A stretch of DNA of 10,300 nt from Pseudomonadota bacterium (lineage in GTDB: Bacteria; Pseudomonadota; Gammaproteobacteria; Burkholderiales; Burkholderiaceae_D), in contig JAEWEK010000115.1 of NCBI GenBank assembly GCA_023389425.1, positions 1-10,300 of the forward strand, given 5' to 3'. The position numbers were made by a program, and so were the translations under genes. The notes beneath the pieces are model-generated. The model made no database searches. It saw nothing but the letters and a program-made list of their open reading frames with translations, and was not told the DNA's origin. Numbering within the stretch: position 1 is the stretch's first letter; the number at the start of each line of letters is the position of its first letter. Of the stretch, positions 1 to 7,429 are shown one piece after another.

Positions 1-159
1 GCCCACCACGGCGGCATCGCCCGGCGAATACACGATGGGCGCGGCGCCGGCAGGCGTGGCGATCGCAAACCCGCCCGGCGAGGCGGCCGTGTGCACCAGC
101 GGCGCAGCAGTGGCGGCGCCGGCCAGCAGGCTGGTCACGAACAGGAGGGTACGCAGCAT
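1..159 (-). CDS. N-terminal fragment of a secreted protein, probably GH115 alpha-glucuronidase (runs off the left edge)
   Basis: An open frame starts at the ATG complementary to 157-159 and stays open for 53 codons to the window edge, so only the N-terminus is visible. It begins with a signal peptide (MLRTLLFVTSLLAGAATAAP: one Arg, hydrophobic core, Ala-rich cleavage region), indicating export. An AAAGGA ribosome binding site (complement of 167-172) lies 7 bases before the ATG. The mature start, residues 30-53, has a short strand followed by AAPIVYSPGDAAVVG. From memory this resembles the beginning of GH115 enzymes, where an 'API-V-x-D-x-x-VV' segment opens the N-terminal domain. GH115 enzymes remove (4-O-methyl)glucuronic acid from glucuronoxylan. 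It is divergent from the GH2 gene at 274. The existence of the gene is well supported; the family call rests on about 25 residues and is tentative. Confidence 0.6.
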   Translation of the reverse strand, partial: MLRTLLFVTSLLAGAATAAPLVHTAASPGGFAIATPAGAAPIVYSPGDAAVVG

Positions 160-202
160 CGGCTTGTCCTTTAGGAGTCTCGCCAGAATCCTACACAGCA
201 CG

Positions 203-212
203 GCAGGCCTGC
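203..212. repeat. 10-base perfect palindrome in the divergent intergenic region
   Basis: GCAGGCCTGC is its own reverse complement and lies between two divergent glycosidase genes. It could be an operator, but palindromes of this length arise by chance in GC-rich DNA and no second copy was noticed nearby. Confidence 0.3.
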
Positions 213-261
213 GCCCGTCGCCGGCACAAAATGTCAAATAGTTGATTGCTGCGGACGGCAC

Positions 262-266
262 AGGAA
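262..266 (+). promoter_or_regulatory. Candidate ribosome binding site for the GTG start at 274
   Basis: AGGAA lies 7 bases before GTG 274. Neither the ATG at 316 nor the ATG at 322, both in the same frame, has a purine-rich site ahead of it. This supports GTG 274 as the start, although the signal peptide core looks more natural if translation begins at 316 or 322. Confidence 0.4.
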
Positions 267-273
267 GCCCCCG

Positions 274-3200
274 GTGGCTTATGCTGCGCTCTGCCGCGCA
301 CCATCTTTCGACGACATGCCCATGACCATCCTGCACCGCCCCTTCCTGCGCCTCGCCGCCCTCGCCCTGTTCGCCATCGCCCTGCCGCTGCGGGCGGCCG
401 AGGTGCGCGACCTGTCCGGCAGCTGGCGCTTCGCCCTCGACCGCGACGACCAGGGCGTGTCGAAGCAGTGGTACGGCGGCGCGCTGCCCGATCATATCCG
501 CCTGCCCGGCATCCTCAACGCCCAGGGCTTCGGCGACGAGATCCGCGCCGACACGCCGTGGGTGCTGTCGCTGTACGACCGCAACTGGAACCTGCGCGAG
601 GACTACAAGGCCTACACGGAGCCGGCCAAGGTCAAGGTGCCCTTCCTGTCGCAGCCGCCGCGCCATTACCTCGGCGTGGCCTGGTACCAGCGCGACATCG
701 AGGTGCCGCGCGCCTGGCACGGCAAGCGCGTCGCCCTGTACATGGAGCGTCCGCGCTGGGGCTCGACCGTCTGGCTCGACGGCCGTGAGGTGGGCGCCAA
801 CGACAGTCTGGTCGCGCCGCACCAAGTGGAGCTCGGCCTGCTGGCGCCCGGGCGGCACCAGTTGTCGGTCCGCGTCGACAACCGCATGCTGATGAAGTAC
901 CGTCCCGACTCGCACAGCATCTCCGACTCGCTGGGCATGAGCTGGAACGGCATCATCGGCAAGCTGGAGCTGCGCGCCACCACTCCGGTGTACATCGACG
1001 ACGTGCAGGTGTTCCCGGACGTCGAGCGCCGCAGCGTGCGCGTGCGCCTCACGATCGGCAACGCCGGCGGCCATGCAGGCAAAGGCAGCATCGACGCCAA
1101 CGGCCGCGCCTTCCCGGTCAGCTGGAGCGAACAGGGCGGCAGCGCCGAATTCGAGGTCCAGTATCCGAAGACCGCCGCCACCTGGGACGAATGGCACCCG
1201 GTGCTGCAGACGCTGCGCCTGAAGCTGTCAGGGCCCGGCGCCGTCGATGCGCGCATGCTGTCCTTCGGCTTCGTGCAGATCGCCGCGCGCGGCAGCGACA
1301 TCCTGGTCAATGGCCGTCCGGTGTTCATGCGCGGCACCCACCACGGCGGCGACTTCCCGCTGACCGGCTATCCGCCCACCGACGTCGCCTACTGGAAGAA
1401 AATCTTCAGCATCAACAAGGCCTGGGGCATCAACCACATGCGCTTCCACTCCTTTACGCCGCCGGAAGCCGCATTCCAGGCCGCCGACGAGGTGGGCATC
1501 TACCTGCAGCCCGAACCGGGCATGTGGAACAGCTTCTCGCCGGGTTCGCCGATCGAGGCGCGCCTGTACCAGGAAACCGAGCGCATGATCCGCGCCTACG
1601 GCAACCATCCCTCCTTCGTCATGCTCAGCCCGAGCAACGAGCCGTCCGGGAACTGGAAGCCGGTATTCGACAAGTGGATCGCCCATTTCCGCGAAGTGGA
1701 CCCACGCCGCATCTACACCAACGGCACCGGCCATACCGAGAAAGTGGTGCCGGGCGTGGACCAGGGCACCGACTACCTTGCGATCCAGCGCATCGGCCCT
1801 GCCCCGCTGCGCAACAAGACCGGCTGGTTCGGCCGCGACTACAGCGATTCGCTGGAGGGCATCAAGGCGCCTGTGCTGTCGCACGAGGTCGGCCAGTGGG
1901 TCGCGTATCCGGACTTCTCGGTGATCGACAAGTTCAAGGGCTATCTGCAAGCGGGGAACTATGAGATCTTCCGCGATTCCGCCAGAGCCCACGGGGTGCT
2001 GGACAAGAACAAGGAGTTTGCCTACGCGTCCGGCCGCTACCAGCTCGAATGCTACAAGGAAGAGATCGAGGCGGCCCTGCGCACGCGCGGCCTGTCCGGC
2101 TTCCAGCTGCTCGACCTGCACGACTACCTCGGCCAGGGCACCGCGCTGGTCGGCATCCTCGACACCTTCTGGGAGTCGAAGGGCTACGCCAGCGCCCAAG
2201 AATTCCGCCGCTTCAACGGCGAGACCGTGCCGCTGGCGCGCCTGGCGAAGCGGGTGCTGAGCACGCGCGACACGCTCGACGCCCCAGTCGACATCGCCCA
2301 CTACGGCGAGAAGCCTCTGGCCAATGCACAGCCTTACTGGCAGGTGCTGGACGATGCCGGCAAGCCGGTGGCCGAGGGCCGCTTCGCCGCCACCGCCATC
2401 CCGATCGGCCACAACACGGCGCTCGGCCGCATCCAGGCCAGCCTGGCCACCCTGCCGGCGCCCGCGCACTACAAGCTGGTCGTCGGCCTCGCCGGCAGCA
2501 AGGTCGCCAACGACTGGAACTTCTGGCTGTATCCGTCCTCGGTGGACGCAGCGGCGCCAGCGCAAGTGCTGGTGACGCATTCATGGGACGAGGCCGAGCG
2601 CCATCTGGCCGCCGGCGCCAATGTACTCTACCTGCCGCGCAAGGCCGACCTGGACTGGACCTCGCCGCCGCTGGCCGACGTGCCGGTGTTCTGGAACCGC
2701 CTGATGAATCCGGGCTGGAGCCGCATGCTGGGCCTGTGGATCGACAAGCGCCATCCCGCGCTGGCCGAATTTCCGACCGATGGCTACTTCGACTGGCAAT
2801 GGTCGCAGCTGGTGGCCGGCGCCCGCGCCATGAACCTGGCGCACCTGCCGCGCGGGCTGCAGCCGATCGTCCAGCAGATCGACGACTGGAACCGCAATTA
2901 CAAGCTGGGCGTGCTGTTCGAGGCGCGCGTCGGCAAGGGCAAGCTGGTGGTTTCCACCGCCGACCTCGAATCGCGCCTGGACGAGCGCGTGGTGGCGCGC
3001 CAGCTGCGCAAGTCGGTGCTCGACTACATGGCCGGCGCCGCCTTCCAGCCGGCGACCGAGCTGGCCGCCGCCGACCTGCGCGCCACCCTGTTCGACACCC
3101 GCGTGATGAAGAAGCTGGGCGCCACCGCCAGCGGCTGGCCGGATGCGGCCAACGCCATCGACGGCGATCCCAACACCTATTCGCTGGTGAGCGTACGCGC

Positions 3201-3630
3201 CGATGCGCCGCGCCCGCAGCCTGAACTGACCATCGCCTTCCCGGCCGCGGTGCCCTTCAACGGCCTGGTGCTGATGCCGCGCCAGAACCACCGTGACCAT
3301 GAGGGCGACGTGCGCGAATGGCTGGTGCAGGTCAGCGACGATGGCCAGGCCTGGCGCGAGCTCAGGCGCGCGACGCTGGGCTCGACCTTCGACCCGCAGC
3401 GCATCCTGTTCGACCAGGGCGTGAGCGCGCGCTACCTGAAGCTGACGTCGCTGTCCGGCTTCGGCCAGGACCGCGCCAGCGCGCTAGCCGACGTCGCCGT
3501 GCTCTATACCGGGCCGAAGCTGCCCGACGAAAGCGGCGACGTGGAATACAAGCGCTCGCGCTCGAGCAGCGCCGACGTCGATGAGGCAGGCATGGACGAC
3601 AAAAGGAAAGCGCAGTCGCCAAAGAAATAG
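274..3630 (+). CDS. Secreted multidomain glycoside hydrolase family 2 enzyme with C-terminal discoidin-like domain
   Basis: The 1118-residue product is a retaining exo-glycosidase of clan GH-A; the sugar it removes cannot be read from sequence. A signal peptide core spans about residues 17-41. A GH2 jelly-roll sugar-binding domain follows (about 43-235, with VAWYQRDIEVP and GSTVWLDGREVG), then an Ig-like domain, then the TIM barrel (about 345-680). The barrel has VNGRPVFMRGTHHGG and GINHMRFHSFTPPEAAF. The canonical acid/base is E456 in SPSNEPSG and the likely nucleophile is E538 in LSHEVGQW. Residues about 760-920 (HPALAEFPT, DWQWSQL, PIVQQIDDWN, GKLVVS) resemble the non-catalytic glutamine-amidotransferase-like domain appended to some GH2 enzymes. 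Residues about 945-1080 look like an F5/8 type C (discoidin/CBM32-like) module. A charged tail of about 35 residues ends the protein. The GTG 274 start is chosen for its ribosome binding site; ATG 316 or 322 would give a more typical signal peptide. The gene is monocistronic and convergent with the operon downstream. Confidence 0.9.
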   Translation: MAYAALCRAPSFDDMPMTILHRPFLRLAALALFAIALPLRAAEVRDLSGSWRFALDRDDQGVSKQWYGGALPDHIRLPGILNAQGFGDEIRADTPWVLSLYDRNWNLREDYKAYTEPAKVKVPFLSQPPRHYLGVAWYQRDIEVPRAWHGKRVALYMERPRWGSTVWLDGREVGANDSLVAPHQVELGLLAPGRHQLSVRVDNRMLMKYRPDSHSISDSLGMSWNGIIGKLELRATTPVYIDDVQVFPDVERRSVRVRLTIGNAGGHAGKGSIDANGRAFPVSWSEQGGSAEFEVQYPKTAATWDEWHPVLQTLRLKLSGPGAVDARMLSFGFVQIAARGSDILVNGRPVFMRGTHHGGDFPLTGYPPTDVAYWKKIFSINKAWGINHMRFHSFTPPEAAFQAADEVGIYLQPEPGMWNSFSPGSPIEARLYQETERMIRAYGNHPSFVMLSPSNEPSGNWKPVFDKWIAHFREVDPRRIYTNGTGHTEKVVPGVDQGTDYLAIQRIGPAPLRNKTGWFGRDYSDSLEGIKAPVLSHEVGQWVAYPDFSVIDKFKGYLQAGNYEIFRDSARAHGVLDKNKEFAYASGRYQLECYKEEIEAALRTRGLSGFQLLDLHDYLGQGTALVGILDTFWESKGYASAQEFRRFNGETVPLARLAKRVLSTRDTLDAPVDIAHYGEKPLANAQPYWQVLDDAGKPVAEGRFAATAIPIGHNTALGRIQASLATLPAPAHYKLVVGLAGSKVANDWNFWLYPSSVDAAAPAQVLVTHSWDEAERHLAAGANVLYLPRKADLDWTSPPLADVPVFWNRLMNPGWSRMLGLWIDKRHPALAEFPTDGYFDWQWSQLVAGARAMNLAHLPRGLQPIVQQIDDWNRNYKLGVLFEARVGKGKLVVSTADLESRLDERVVARQLRKSVLDYMAGAAFQPATELAAADLRATLFDTRVMKKLGATASGWPDAANAIDGDPNTYSLVSVRADAPRPQPELTIAFPAAVPFNGLVLMPRQNHRDHEGDVREWLVQVSDDGQAWRELRRATLGSTFDPQRILFDQGVSARYLKLTSLSGFGQDRASALADVAVLYTGPKLPDESGDVEYKRSRSSSADVDEAGMDDKRKAQSPKK

Positions 3631-3631
3631 G

Positions 3632-3672
3632 ACCTGCCGGGTCGTTCGCGCGAAGGCAGGAACGACCCAGGT
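3632..3672. terminator. Hairpin between convergent genes, likely bidirectional terminator
   Basis: GGGTCGTTC (3639-3647) pairs perfectly with GAACGACCC (3660-3668) around a 12-base loop. Outer ACCT (3632-3635) pairs with AGGT (3669-3672), leaving a 3-base bulge. It begins one base after the GH2 stop codon and ends 4 bases before the stop codon of the convergent fucosidase gene, so it could serve both strands. There is no clear U-tract on either side, so it may instead be an mRNA-stabilising 3' structure. Confidence 0.65.
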
Positions 3673-3676
3673 GCGG

Positions 3677-5218
3677 TCAGTTCGGCCGCAAGCCGGAAAT
3701 TCTCAGCGCGACAGGCAAGTCAGCGGCCGGCGCGCCATCGAACCGCAGGCGCAGGCCCGCCCCGTCCTGCGTGAAGGCGACAGGCTTGCCGCCGACCTCC
3801 TCCACTTGTTCGACCTGGCCGACCGCGGGCGTCAGCGAGGCAAGGGTGGCATCGCGCCCGGCGACCGTGCCGATGGCATAGAGCGCGCCGTTCCTCACGG
3901 TGTAGCGCCAGTCGCCGTCGCCGAACCGCGTCCATGGATGCGTGTCGTAGACCGCTTCGCCATATCGCTGCAGCCACGCGCCTATGCCCAGCAGGACCGC
4001 TTGCTGCTCTTGCGGGATCGTTCCGTCGGCCTTGGGCGAAATGTTCAGCAGGTAGAAGCCGCCCTTGCTCACCGTGTCCACCAGCTTGCCGATGATCGAT
4101 GCGGCCGAACTGACTCTCATCCCCTCCGTGTAGCCCCACGTGCTGCCGATGGCGTCGTCCACCGCCCAAGGCGAGGGACGAATGGCGGTCGGCGAACGGG
4201 TTCCGACCTTCTCGAAATCGATGATCGAGCCTAGCTGGTGGGTGTCATCGTTGTCGGGCGCGTACGCTATCCACTTGGTGCTGATCGAGACTTCCTTGCC
4301 CCAGCCGGCCGCCCGATTGTAGTAGTACGCGGCCACGCGCTCCTTCAGCGGATCGAGCACGCGCAGGTTCACGCCGTTGTCGAAGTACAGTAGGTCGGGC
4401 TGGTATTTGTCGATCAGTTCGAAATTCCGCGCAAGCCAGTCGGACAGGAAGCGCGACATCGCCTGCGGGCTGCGGTCGGCGACATTGTAGAAATCCGCCC
4501 ACGCGGGGTCGAACAGGTCGGCATGGCGCTCGCGCAGGCGCTGCTCCACGGCCTCGGCGGGATTAACGAAAGTGAAGTTCTCCATGCCGTGATTGGACAC
4601 GCCAAAGCGCATGCCGGCCCGGCGCACCGCCGCGCCAAGATCGCCGATCAGGTCGCGGCGCGGTCCCATGCGCCTGGCATTGAATGGCGTGACCGCACTG
4701 TCCCACAAGGCGAAGTTGTCGTGGTGCTGCGCCGTCGGCATGACGAGGCGCGCACCGGCGCGGCGGAACAGGTCCGCCCATGCACCGGGATCGAATTTGT
4801 CGGCCATGAAACGAGGGATGAAGTCCTTGTAGCCGAAGGTCTCCGGCGGCCCGAAACGCCCGGTGTGCCAGGCCATGTCGCGGTCGTACATATGCTTCTC
4901 GTACCACTCGTTATGGTGGGCCGGCACGGCGTACAGTCCCCAGTGGAGAAAGATGCCGAACTTGGCGCCCGCGAACCAGCCTGGTGCGCGGTAGTTCGCA
5001 CGGATCGACTCCCAGTTCGCCTGGTACGGGCCGGCAGGCAGCGGCGTGCCGGACGCCTCGTTTGCGGCGGCGACGATGGCCGGCGTCGCGGGAGGTCCCA
5101 TGACGCCATAATCGTACAGCGTCGACGCGGGCACGCCGCCGCGGTCGGGCTTCGGCAGCGGTCCGGCGCCGGCGGCGGAGCCGACTGCCAGCATCGCAAG
5201 CAGCATCGTCAGGCGCAC
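3677..5218 (-). CDS. Secreted GH29 alpha-L-fucosidase
   Basis: The product hydrolyses terminal alpha-L-fucose from oligo- or polysaccharides by a retaining mechanism. Numbered from GTG 5218 (513 residues), a signal peptide covers about residues 1-19 (MRLTMLLAMLAVGSAAGAG), so the enzyme is exported. GH29 signatures follow: KFGIFLHWGLYAVPAHHNEWY (about 86-106), AQHHDNFALWDS with the active-site His pair at 165-166, and YQPDLLYFDNG with probable nucleophile Asp280. The family-typical C-terminal part of the barrel is present (STWGYTEGM; LVDTVSKGGFYLLNISPKADG). The last 90 or so residues form the usual beta-sandwich. An in-frame ATG at 5260 would overlap the SDR gene by 32 bases and add 14 residues before the signal peptide. 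GTG 5218 is preferred because it lies 10 bases after the SDR stop and gives a classical signal peptide; ATG 5206 is also possible. It is the last gene of the operon. The alpha-1,2 versus alpha-1,3/4 preference cannot be told. Confidence 0.92.
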   Translation of the reverse strand: MRLTMLLAMLAVGSAAGAGPLPKPDRGGVPASTLYDYGVMGPPATPAIVAAANEASGTPLPAGPYQANWESIRANYRAPGWFAGAKFGIFLHWGLYAVPAHHNEWYEKHMYDRDMAWHTGRFGPPETFGYKDFIPRFMADKFDPGAWADLFRRAGARLVMPTAQHHDNFALWDSAVTPFNARRMGPRRDLIGDLGAAVRRAGMRFGVSNHGMENFTFVNPAEAVEQRLRERHADLFDPAWADFYNVADRSPQAMSRFLSDWLARNFELIDKYQPDLLYFDNGVNLRVLDPLKERVAAYYYNRAAGWGKEVSISTKWIAYAPDNDDTHQLGSIIDFEKVGTRSPTAIRPSPWAVDDAIGSTWGYTEGMRVSSAASIIGKLVDTVSKGGFYLLNISPKADGTIPQEQQAVLLGIGAWLQRYGEAVYDTHPWTRFGDGDWRYTVRNGALYAIGTVAGRDATLASLTPAVGQVEQVEEVGGKPVAFTQDGAGLRLRFDGAPAADLPVALRISGLRPN

Positions 5219-5228
5219 GGGCGCCGTC

Positions 5229-6002
5229 TCACTCGTGGTAAAGCTGGCTGCGGCCGCCATCGATCAGGATGTCGGCCGCATTGATGAAGCGTGCTTCGTC
5301 ACTGGCGAGAAATAGCGCGGTGTAGGCCACCTCATCCGGCTCGCCGATGCGGCGGCAAGGCAGCAGGCTGGCCTGCCGCTGGCGCTCGGCCTCGGGATCG
5401 GGACAGCCGGCGAGCCAGGCCTTGATCTGCTCCGTCATGATCAGCCCGGGCGAGATCGAATTGACGCGGATGCCGCGCGCCGCATATTCGATCGCGAGCG
5501 AGCGCGTCAGCCCGATCAGCGCGTGCTTCGCCACCGGATAGGGGAAGCAGCCCGGAATGATTTTGTGCCCGTGTACCGACGCGATGTTCACGATGCTGCC
5601 CGCTCCGCGCTCCAGCATGCGCGGCAGCGCCGCCAGCGACATGTTCCACGCGCCTTCGAGGTCGACCGCCATGCAGCGCTGCCAGTCTTCCGGCGCCAGC
5701 GCGAGCGGATCGGAGAACACGTTCATGCCGGCGTTGTTGACCAGGATGTCGACCTTGCCGAAACGCTCGGCCACGCGGTCGACCAGGCGCCGGGTCGCGG
5801 CACGGTCGGAGACGTCGGCCAGTTCGAACATCGCGTGCTCGCCGCCCAGCTCCTCCCGCATCGCGGCGGCATGCTCGTCGTCGCGATGGCTGTTGATGGC
5901 CACGCGCGCGCCCTCGGCCACGAAGCGGCGCGCGATGGCGGCGCCGATGCCCATGGTCGATCCGGTGACGATCGCGACTTTTCCTTCGAGCCGTGCGCTC
6001 AT
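5229..6002 (-). CDS. Short-chain dehydrogenase/reductase, probable sugar (aldose) 1-dehydrogenase
   Basis: This 257-residue classical SDR has the full set of motifs: cofactor-binding TGSTMGIG (13-20), NNAG (89-92), and catalytic Ser142, Tyr155 and Lys159 (YPVAK). It has no signal peptide, so it acts in the cytoplasm, unlike its secreted neighbours. The end of the second beta strand reads NSHR (37-40) with no acidic residue, which leans towards NADP+ over NAD+. The segment around HGHKIIPGCFPYPVAKH and the end GGRSQLYHE recall SDRs that oxidise L-rhamnose, L-fucose or galactose to lactones (from memory, not a search). With a fucosidase directly downstream, L-fucose dehydrogenase is the favoured guess. 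Its ATG overlaps the esterase stop (ATGA), and a GGAG ribosome binding site lies 7 bases upstream. The SDR fold is certain; the substrate is not. Confidence 0.9.
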   Translation of the reverse strand: MSARLEGKVAIVTGSTMGIGAAIARRFVAEGARVAINSHRDDEHAAAMREELGGEHAMFELADVSDRAATRRLVDRVAERFGKVDILVNNAGMNVFSDPLALAPEDWQRCMAVDLEGAWNMSLAALPRMLERGAGSIVNIASVHGHKIIPGCFPYPVAKHALIGLTRSLAIEYAARGIRVNSISPGLIMTEQIKAWLAGCPDPEAERQRQASLLPCRRIGEPDEVAYTALFLASDEARFINAADILIDGGRSQLYHE

Positions 6003-7429
6003 TGCTGGTCTCCGCCCGGGATGGGCTGCTGTGAACGGAAGGGCAGCGCCGGCAGCCCCGCCTTGTTGACCAGGTTCGGCTGCGCCGCTTCGTCCCAGGC
6101 GAAGCGCACGCTGGCCGGCGCCGGCACCTTGGGACTGCTGACCACCACCCTGCCCTGCTCGATGCTGGCCTTGGCCGGATAGTAGCGGCCGTCGGCGCCG
6201 GCGATATCGAACCAGCTCAGCGGCTTGCCGTCGCGCGCGGCCAGGCCATCGGCATGCCCGAAGTCCAGCACCGCCTTGCCGCCGTCGACCGTCATCGAGC
6301 GGAACGACGGGCCGACCGCCTCGATGTCATGCCGGCCATAGGTCCGGACCAGCGCAAGATTGGCGAGGCGTTCGCCCACCGTCTTCTTGTCGCGCGGGTG
6401 GATGTCGCGCAGGTCGTCCACCAGGTCGGTGGTGACGACCATGCCGGTGCCGGGAATGCGCAGCGCCTGGGCCTGCGCTTCCCACAGCCGCGGCTCGGCC
6501 TCGGCGTCCAGCACGCGGTCGTGGCGCAGCGAGTGGTATTGGTGCGGCGCGACCTGCACGTAGTAGAACGGGAAATCGGCATGCCACTGCTGGCGCCAGC
6601 TCGACACCAGCGCCTGCATCTTGGCGGTATACGCGGCACCATCGTCGGTGTCCATGATGTTGGACTCGCCCTGGTACCAGATCACGCCCCGGACCGCGAA
6701 CGGCGCGAGCCCGGCGATCATGCCGTTGTACAGGATGGACTGCTCGGCGGCCGGCCATGCGTCGGCGGTTTGCGCCCAGGCCGGGGTCCACAGCTCGATG
6801 CGCGTGCCGCCGACGGTGGAATCGACCAGCCCGACCGGTGTCTTCAGTTCCTGTTCCAGCCTGCGCCCAAAGAAGTAGGCCGCCGCCGAGAATTTCGTCG
6901 CAGCGATCGATTCGGGCGTGCAGGCCACCCACTTGCCCGCTACGTCATCGCCCGGCTGCTGCTTCTTGCTGCGTCCCACCTTGAACAAGCGCATGGACGG
7001 GCGATTGGCCGCCGCGATCTCGGCAGCCGAATTCAGCGTCGGCTTCTGCCCCTGCTGCTCGCCGAGCGGCTTGGCCATGTTCGACTGGCCGGACGCCAGC
7101 CATACCTCGCCGACCAACACGTCATTGACGACGATCTCGTTGTCCTGGCCGCGCACCGCCAGCGCGCCCGGCACATCGGGCGCGCTGCGCAGGTCCAGCG
7201 CCACCGACCACCTGCCGTCCTTGCCGGCGCGCGCCACCTGCTGCTGGTCGCCGAACGCGACGCGTACCTGCTCGCCCGGCGCGGCCCAGCCCCACACCGG
7301 CACCTTGTCCGCGCGTTGCAGCACGGCGTGGTCGGACATGATCGCGGGCAGGCGCACCAGCGCGGCGGCCGGCAGGCTGGCAAGCGCCGCGACCAGCGCC
7401 AGCGGAGCCTGTTTCATTGTCGGTGTCAT
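5999..7429 (-). CDS. Secreted SASA-domain carbohydrate acetylesterase (sialate O-acetylesterase-like, possibly CE20)
   Basis: The 476-residue protein is a predicted SGNH-fold esterase removing O-acetyl groups from glycans. A signal peptide covers about residues 1-24. Then comes an N-terminal beta domain typical of the family (LPAIMSDHAVLQ, VPVWGWAAPGEQV). The catalytic core has nucleophile Ser116 in LASGQSNM, the second family block IWYQGESN, and Asp342/His344 in RDIHPRDK, completing the triad. Despite the common name, sialic acid is an unlikely substrate here; related enzymes deacetylate plant hemicellulose, and CE20 enzymes act on acetylated xyloglucan. The ATG directly abuts the TAA of the upstream GH2 gene, so translation is probably coupled; a second in-frame ATG at 7417 gives a tidier signal peptide. 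Its stop overlaps the SDR start. The family call is firm; the glycan target is inferred from the neighbouring fucosidase and GH2. Confidence 0.9.
   Translation of the reverse strand: MTPTMKQAPLALVAALASLPAAALVRLPAIMSDHAVLQRADKVPVWGWAAPGEQVRVAFGDQQQVARAGKDGRWSVALDLRSAPDVPGALAVRGQDNEIVVNDVLVGEVWLASGQSNMAKPLGEQQGQKPTLNSAAEIAAANRPSMRLFKVGRSKKQQPGDDVAGKWVACTPESIAATKFSAAAYFFGRRLEQELKTPVGLVDSTVGGTRIELWTPAWAQTADAWPAAEQSILYNGMIAGLAPFAVRGVIWYQGESNIMDTDDGAAYTAKMQALVSSWRQQWHADFPFYYVQVAPHQYHSLRHDRVLDAEAEPRLWEAQAQALRIPGTGMVVTTDLVDDLRDIHPRDKKTVGERLANLALVRTYGRHDIEAVGPSFRSMTVDGGKAVLDFGHADGLAARDGKPLSWFDIAGADGRYYPAKASIEQGRVVVSSPKVPAPASVRFAWDEAAQPNLVNKAGLPALPFRSQQPIPGGDQQ
6010..6013 (-). promoter_or_regulatory. 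Ribosome binding site of the SDR gene inside the esterase 3' end
   Basis: GGAG on the minus strand lies 7 bases before the SDR ATG and within the last codons of the esterase gene. With the ATGA overlap it fixes the SDR start and allows re-initiation by ribosomes finishing the esterase. Confidence 0.7.

Larger units (their letters stand above)
160..273. promoter_or_regulatory. Divergent intergenic region between the GH115-like gene and the GH2 gene
   Basis: These 114 bases separate two divergent starts, so both promoters should lie here or overlap the gene ends. It holds a 10-base perfect palindrome, GCAGGCCTGC (203-212), and a short inverted repeat, TCAA-ATAG-TTGA (234-245). It also holds the most AT-rich stretch of the region (about 227-247). 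A TTGACA hexamer occurs on the minus strand (complement of 232-237), but no acceptable -10 box lies 16-18 bases downstream. I cannot name a promoter. The inverted repeats are candidate regulator half-sites only. Confidence 0.4.

Noticed and set aside
232..237. TTGACA hexamer on the minus strand upstream of the GH115-like gene
   Set aside because: It is a perfect -35 box, but the hexamer 17 bases downstream is GCGCAG, which is not a usable -10 box, so I do not call a promoter.
1228..2580. A 450-codon minus-strand open frame opposite the plus-strand GH2
   Set aside because: It lies antisense to the catalytic barrel of a clear GH2 enzyme and shows no family motif or signal peptide.
3581..4234. 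A 217-codon plus-strand open frame starting in the GH2 end and crossing the hairpin
   Set aside because: It is antisense to the fucosidase C-terminus, lacks a ribosome binding site and has shadow-like composition.
4321..4440. Lower GC (about 58 % by hand count) in part of the fucosidase gene, considered as a sign of recent transfer
   Set aside because: A second 120-base sample in the same gene (4681-4800) gave about 66 %, close to the rest, and the gene is tightly coupled to the operon. The dip is local.
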